NCBI RefSeq assembly: GCF_012524075.1
Contig: NZ_JAAZUI010000004.1
Coordinates: 1-64,000, forward strand
Direction: 5' to 3'
Origin: Lutibacter sp. B1
GTDB taxonomy: Bacteria > Bacteroidota > Bacteroidia > Flavobacteriales > Flavobacteriaceae
Length of the DNA: 64,000 nucleotides
Below the pieces are notes generated by a model. That model had not been told where the DNA came from. It made no database searches and saw only the letters and a list, made by a program, of their open reading frames with translations. Of this stretch, positions 62,742-64,000 are shown in pieces. How positions within the stretch are numbered: position 1 is the first letter of the stretch; every line of letters starts with the position of its first letter. The translations under genes were made by a program, and so were the position numbers.

Positions 62742-64000
62742 TTACAGATCGAATTTAATACCCTGCGCTAAAGGCAACTCTGTAGTATAATTTATGGTAT
62801 TAGTTTGGCGTCTCATGTAAATTTTCCAAGCATCAGAACCCGATTCTCTTCCGCCACCTGTTTCTTTTTCACCTCCAAATGCACCTCCAATTTCAGCGCC
62901 AGACGTTCCAATGTTAACATTAGCAATTCCACAATCTGATCCTGTTTGAGATAAGAATTTTTCTGCTTCACGTAAATTATTGGTCATAATAGCAGAAGAT
63001 AATCCTTGAACAACTCCATTTTGAATTTCAATGGCATTATCAACATCACCAGAGTATTTTAATAAATATAAAATAGGAGCAAATGTTTCGTGTTGCACTA
63101 TTTTATAATGATTTTCAGCTTCAACAATGGCAGGTTTAACATAGCAACCACTTTCATATCCTTTACCGCTTAAAACACCTCCTTCAACCAAAATAGTTCC
63201 TCCTTCTTCCACAACTTTAATCAAAGCATCTTCATACATTTTAACAGCATCTTTATCTATCAAAGGTCCAACATGATTTTTGGCATCAAGCGGATTTCCT
63301 ATACGTAACTGTTTGTACGCATCAACCAGAGCATTTTTAAGTTTATCATATATTGATTCGTGAATAATTAATCTTCGAGTTGAAGTACAGCGTTGACCTG
63401 CAGTACCAACGGCACCGAAAACCGCTCCAATAATTGTCATTTTAATATCAGCATCAGGTGTTACAATAATTGCATTGTTTCCTCCTAATTCTAAAAGCGA
63501 TTTTCCTAAGCGTTCTGCTACTGTTTTTGCAACAATTTTACCCATTCTAATAGAGCCTGTAGCTGAAATTAGTGGAATATTTTTATCGGCAGTCATAAAC
63601 TCTCCTACCCTATAATCACCGTTAATTATGTTAGAAATACCTTCAGGTAAATTATTTTCTTTTAGTATTTCAGCAATTATATTTTGACAAGCAATACTGC
63701 ATAGTGGTGCTTTTTCTGAAGCTTTCCAAATGCAAACATCACCAGAAATCCAAGCTAACGCAGTATTCCAACTCCACACAGCAACAGGAAAGTTAAAAGC
63801 TGAGATAATACCAACAATGCCTAATGGATGGTATTGATCGTACATTCTATGTCCCGGACGTTCAGAATGCATTGTAAAACCGTGTAATTGACGAGATAAA
63901 CCAACGGCAAAGTCGCAAATGTCAATCATTTCTTGTACTTCACCCAATCCTTCTTGCAACGATTTTCCCATTTCATATGAAACTAATTCACCTAAAGGTT
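62742..64000 (-). CDS. ALDH7-family aldehyde dehydrogenase (aminoadipate semialdehyde dehydrogenase-like), 5' end outside the window
   Basis: The frame stays open to the window edge (the last readable residues are PLGELVSYE before the internal Met at 63971), so the N-terminus is missing. The catalytic Glu is in LLELGGNNA and the catalytic Cys in [10 protein letters not shown]. The segments [17 protein letters not shown] and [25 protein letters not shown] match the antiquitin/ALDH7 branch, which oxidises alpha-aminoadipate semialdehyde in lysine breakdown. It may work with the saccharopine dehydrogenase-like enzyme at 13 kb. Confidence 0.9.
   Translation of the reverse strand, partial: PLGELVSYEMGKSLQEGLGEVQEMIDICDFAVGLSRQLHGFTMHSERPGHRMYDQYHPLGIVGIISAFNFPVAVWSWNTALAWISGDVCIWKASEKAPLCSIACQNIIAEILKENNLPEGISNIINGDYRVGEFMTADKNIPLISATGSIRMGKIVAKTVAERLGKSLLELGGNNAIIVTPDADIKMTIIGAVFGAVGTAGQRCTSTRRLIIHESIYDKLKNALVDAYKQLRIGNPLDAKNHVGPLIDKDAVKMYEDALIKVVEEGGTILVEGGVLSGKGYESGCYVKPAIVEAENHYKIVQHETFAPILYLLKYSGDVDNAIEIQNGVVQGLSSAIMTNNLREAEKFLSQTGSDCGIANVNIGTSGAEIGGAFGGEKETGGGRESGSDAWKIYMRRQTNTINYTTELPLAQGIKFDL

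Noticed and set aside
1-64000. CRISPR arrays, prophage genes or rRNA
   Set aside because: No regularly spaced direct repeats, no phage structural or integrase genes apart from the IS fragment, and no rRNA sequence were seen.

Overview
The window is a chromosomal segment of a member of the Bacteroidota, most likely the Flavobacteriaceae. The DNA is very AT-rich. Several upstream regions carry the Bacteroidota promoter pattern (TTG, about 17-23 bases, then TAnnTTTG). Shine-Dalgarno sequences are mostly absent. Lineage markers are present: the gliding genes gldH and sprE, an F-type ATPase cluster without beta and epsilon genes, and DUF4837 and DUF5687 proteins. The genus cannot be fixed from the sequence alone. 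No prophage, CRISPR array or rRNA is visible. Coding density is high and no gap between genes exceeds 300 bases.

Layout. At 1-121 lies the end of an IS3-family insertion sequence that appears to have hit the 3' end of a conserved small gene downstream of pheS. At 1.8-7.8 kb two glutamate dehydrogenase genes flank a receiver/ATP-grasp fusion protein that resembles PEP synthase but lacks its catalytic C-terminal domains. At 8.0-11.7 kb there is a single-chain restriction-modification-specificity enzyme, followed by dinB. The 13-22 kb part is mixed: a saccharopine dehydrogenase-like enzyme, an archaemetzincin-like lipoprotein, a radical SAM protein, a GreA-like protein, a prolyl oligopeptidase, thioredoxin, asd and a kelch protein. 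At 22-33 kb a long run of plus-strand genes covers a U32 protein with a ferredoxin, ricT-gldH-PBP1A, an acyl-activating enzyme, exonuclease III, a MltD-like lytic transglycosylase and a DUF4837 lipoprotein.

At 33-40 kb are glnS, a zinc ribbon protein, folB, tRNA-Cys, a metallo-beta-lactamase-fold hydrolase, a subtilisin-like protease and an M1 metallopeptidase. At 40-49 kb, mostly on the minus strand, are an aldehyde dehydrogenase, an SDR, a GH115 alpha-glucuronidase behind a LacI-type operator-like palindrome, CorA, a LysE exporter and a PaaE-like reductase. At 49-51 kb is a two-gene ABC exporter. At 51-59.6 kb sprE, a bactofilin gene, atpZ and a DUF6168-like gene lead into atpB-E-F-H-A-G. 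The end holds a lipoprotein, an SDR, an AlbA_2-type protein and a truncated ALDH7-type dehydrogenase that leaves the window.

Functionally the region is mostly housekeeping: translation (pheS, glnS, tRNA-Cys), nitrogen metabolism (two dehydrogenases with different predicted coenzymes), cell wall and gliding, and energy conversion. The most interesting points are the glutamate dehydrogenase/receiver-ATP-grasp cassette, the single-chain restriction enzyme, the U32-ferredoxin pair, the regulated orphan GH115 enzyme, and a family of palindromic intergenic elements, one of which sits inside the ATP synthase operon.
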